Of a stretch of DNA of 26,345 bases, positions 25,591-26,345 are shown in pieces. Source of the stretch: a virus; the IMG/VR virus record IMGVR_UViG_3300017771_000088, positions 1 through 26,345 of that record; one strand, given 5' to 3'. The notes beneath the pieces are model-generated. The model did not search any database. It was not told the origin of the DNA and saw nothing but the letters and a program-made list of their open reading frames with translations. Each line of letters opens with the position of its first letter. Position 1 is the first letter of the stretch. Position numbers and translations under genes: made by a program.

Positions 25591-26345
25591 ATGGCTCAAC
25601 CATCCACCAGATCAGAATTAATTACCTATGCTAAAAGGCAATTAGGTGCACCAGTATTGGAAATCAATGTTGCCGATGAGCAAGTTGAGGATATACTGGA
25701 TGATGCTATTCAATTTTTTCAAGAACGTCACTTTGATGGCGTATACCCAACATTTTTAAAATACAAAATTACAGATGATGATATAAAAAGAGGAAGATCG
25801 AGAGATGGAAATACTGATAACGTAGGTCTTACAACAACCACTGCTACTTCAACAATTGATGGTGGAACTACTTCATTTAGTTTTACTGAAACCTCTAATT
25901 ACTTACAGGTTCCAGATGATATTATAGGAGTTACTAAAGTATTTCACTTCGATGGATCAAATAGAATGGCTAGTGGTATGTTCAGTTTGAAGTATCAGTT
26001 GTTCTTGAATGATGTATATTTCTATGGATCTACTGAGTTATTGACATATGCAATGACTAAAACTTATCTTGAAGATATTAATTTCCTACTAACCACACAA
26101 AAGCAAATAAGATTTAATAAGAGGCAGAATAGATTATATTTAGATATTGATTGGTCAAGTGTTAGTGCAGGTGAGTTTCTTGTTTTAGATGTTTTTAGAA
26201 CATTGAATCCAAATGATTATGGAAAAGTTTTTAATGATTCATTTTTAAAGAAATACTTCACTGCCAATCTTAAGAAACAGTGGGGTCAGAACTTAATTAA
26301 ATTCCAAGGAGTTAAATTACCTGGTGGAGTAGAATTAAATGGTAG
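25591..26345 (+). CDS. 13: Neck protein gp13, 3' end beyond the window
   Basis: The frame is open to the end of the window: 251 codons of a family that has 309 residues in T4. The N-terminus MAQPSTRSELITYAKRQLGA, followed by PVLEINVADEQVEDILDDAI and QFFQERHFDGV, is the typical start of cyanophage gp13. The end of the visible part, FLKKYFTANLKKQWGQNLIK then FQGVKLPGGVELNGR, matches the conserved C-terminal half. gp13 with gp14 forms the neck that closes the filled head and receives the tail. Residues about 67-95 hold a Thr/Ser/Gly-rich stretch (GLTTTTATSTIDGGTT) that may be a loop insertion. It has its own late promoter, which fits a head-completion gene placed after the baseplate block; gp14 is expected next. 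Confidence 0.92.
   Translation, partial: MAQPSTRSELITYAKRQLGAPVLEINVADEQVEDILDDAIQFFQERHFDGVYPTFLKYKITDDDIKRGRSRDGNTDNVGLTTTTATSTIDGGTTSFSFTETSNYLQVPDDIIGVTKVFHFDGSNRMASGMFSLKYQLFLNDVYFYGSTELLTYAMTKTYLEDINFLLTTQKQIRFNKRQNRLYLDIDWSSVSAGEFLVLDVFRTLNPNDYGKVFNDSFLKKYFTANLKKQWGQNLIKFQGVKLPGGVELNG

Noticed and set aside
1-26345. CRISPR array, tRNA, IS element, integrase, toxin-antitoxin or defence genes
   Set aside because: I saw no regular DNA repeats with spacers, no cloverleaf candidates, no transposase or recombinase motifs, and no gap large enough for an extra gene beyond the 53-residue ORF.

Overview
The window is a late structural module of a T4-like marine myovirus, most likely a cyanophage or a relative infecting another AT-rich marine bacterium. 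The evidence is an AT-rich sequence, every gene on the + strand with almost no spacing, and recognisable baseplate and neck proteins in T4 order: gp25, gp6, [gp7 position], gp8, [positions of gp9 to wac], gp13. T4-type late promoters (NATAAATA) stand in front of gp25, gp8 and gp13. The host cannot be fixed from this window.

Layout. Bases 1-234 are the 3' end of an upstream gene that I cannot identify. A strong intrinsic terminator follows (249-289), then a 53-residue acidic protein with a good ribosome binding site (310-471). A late promoter at 480-487 leads into gp25 (511-912), gp6 (913-2841) and a 4247-residue giant protein at the gp7 position (2845-15588). A second late promoter overlaps the giant gene's stop codon and leads into gp8 (15618-17174), a 2581-residue DUF4815-type giant (17181-24926), a 75-residue coiled-coil protein (24926-25153) and a 141-residue beta-rich virion protein (25143-25568). 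A third late promoter, again overlapping a stop codon, precedes the neck protein gp13 (25591 onward), which runs off the window.

How the genes work together. gp25, gp6 and gp8, with the giant at the gp7 position, should form the baseplate wedges. gp13 belongs to the neck at the other end of the tail. The DUF4815 giant and the two small proteins fill the interval that in T4 encodes the outer baseplate, short tail fibre and whisker proteins (9, 10, 11, 12, wac).

Most noteworthy. About 20 kb of the window is two giant proteins that look like mosaics of a limited set of small beta-rich modules. I distinguish at least six module types: GxGY, H/TGE, 'IDNEI...RG', 'SGA', 'VNGxLQ', and a threefold repeat near residues 2693-3072. 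Several are shared between the two giants, and one is also inserted in gp8. A divergent YHYH-type domain sits inside the first giant. I saw no defence system, CRISPR, tRNA, integrase or insertion sequence.
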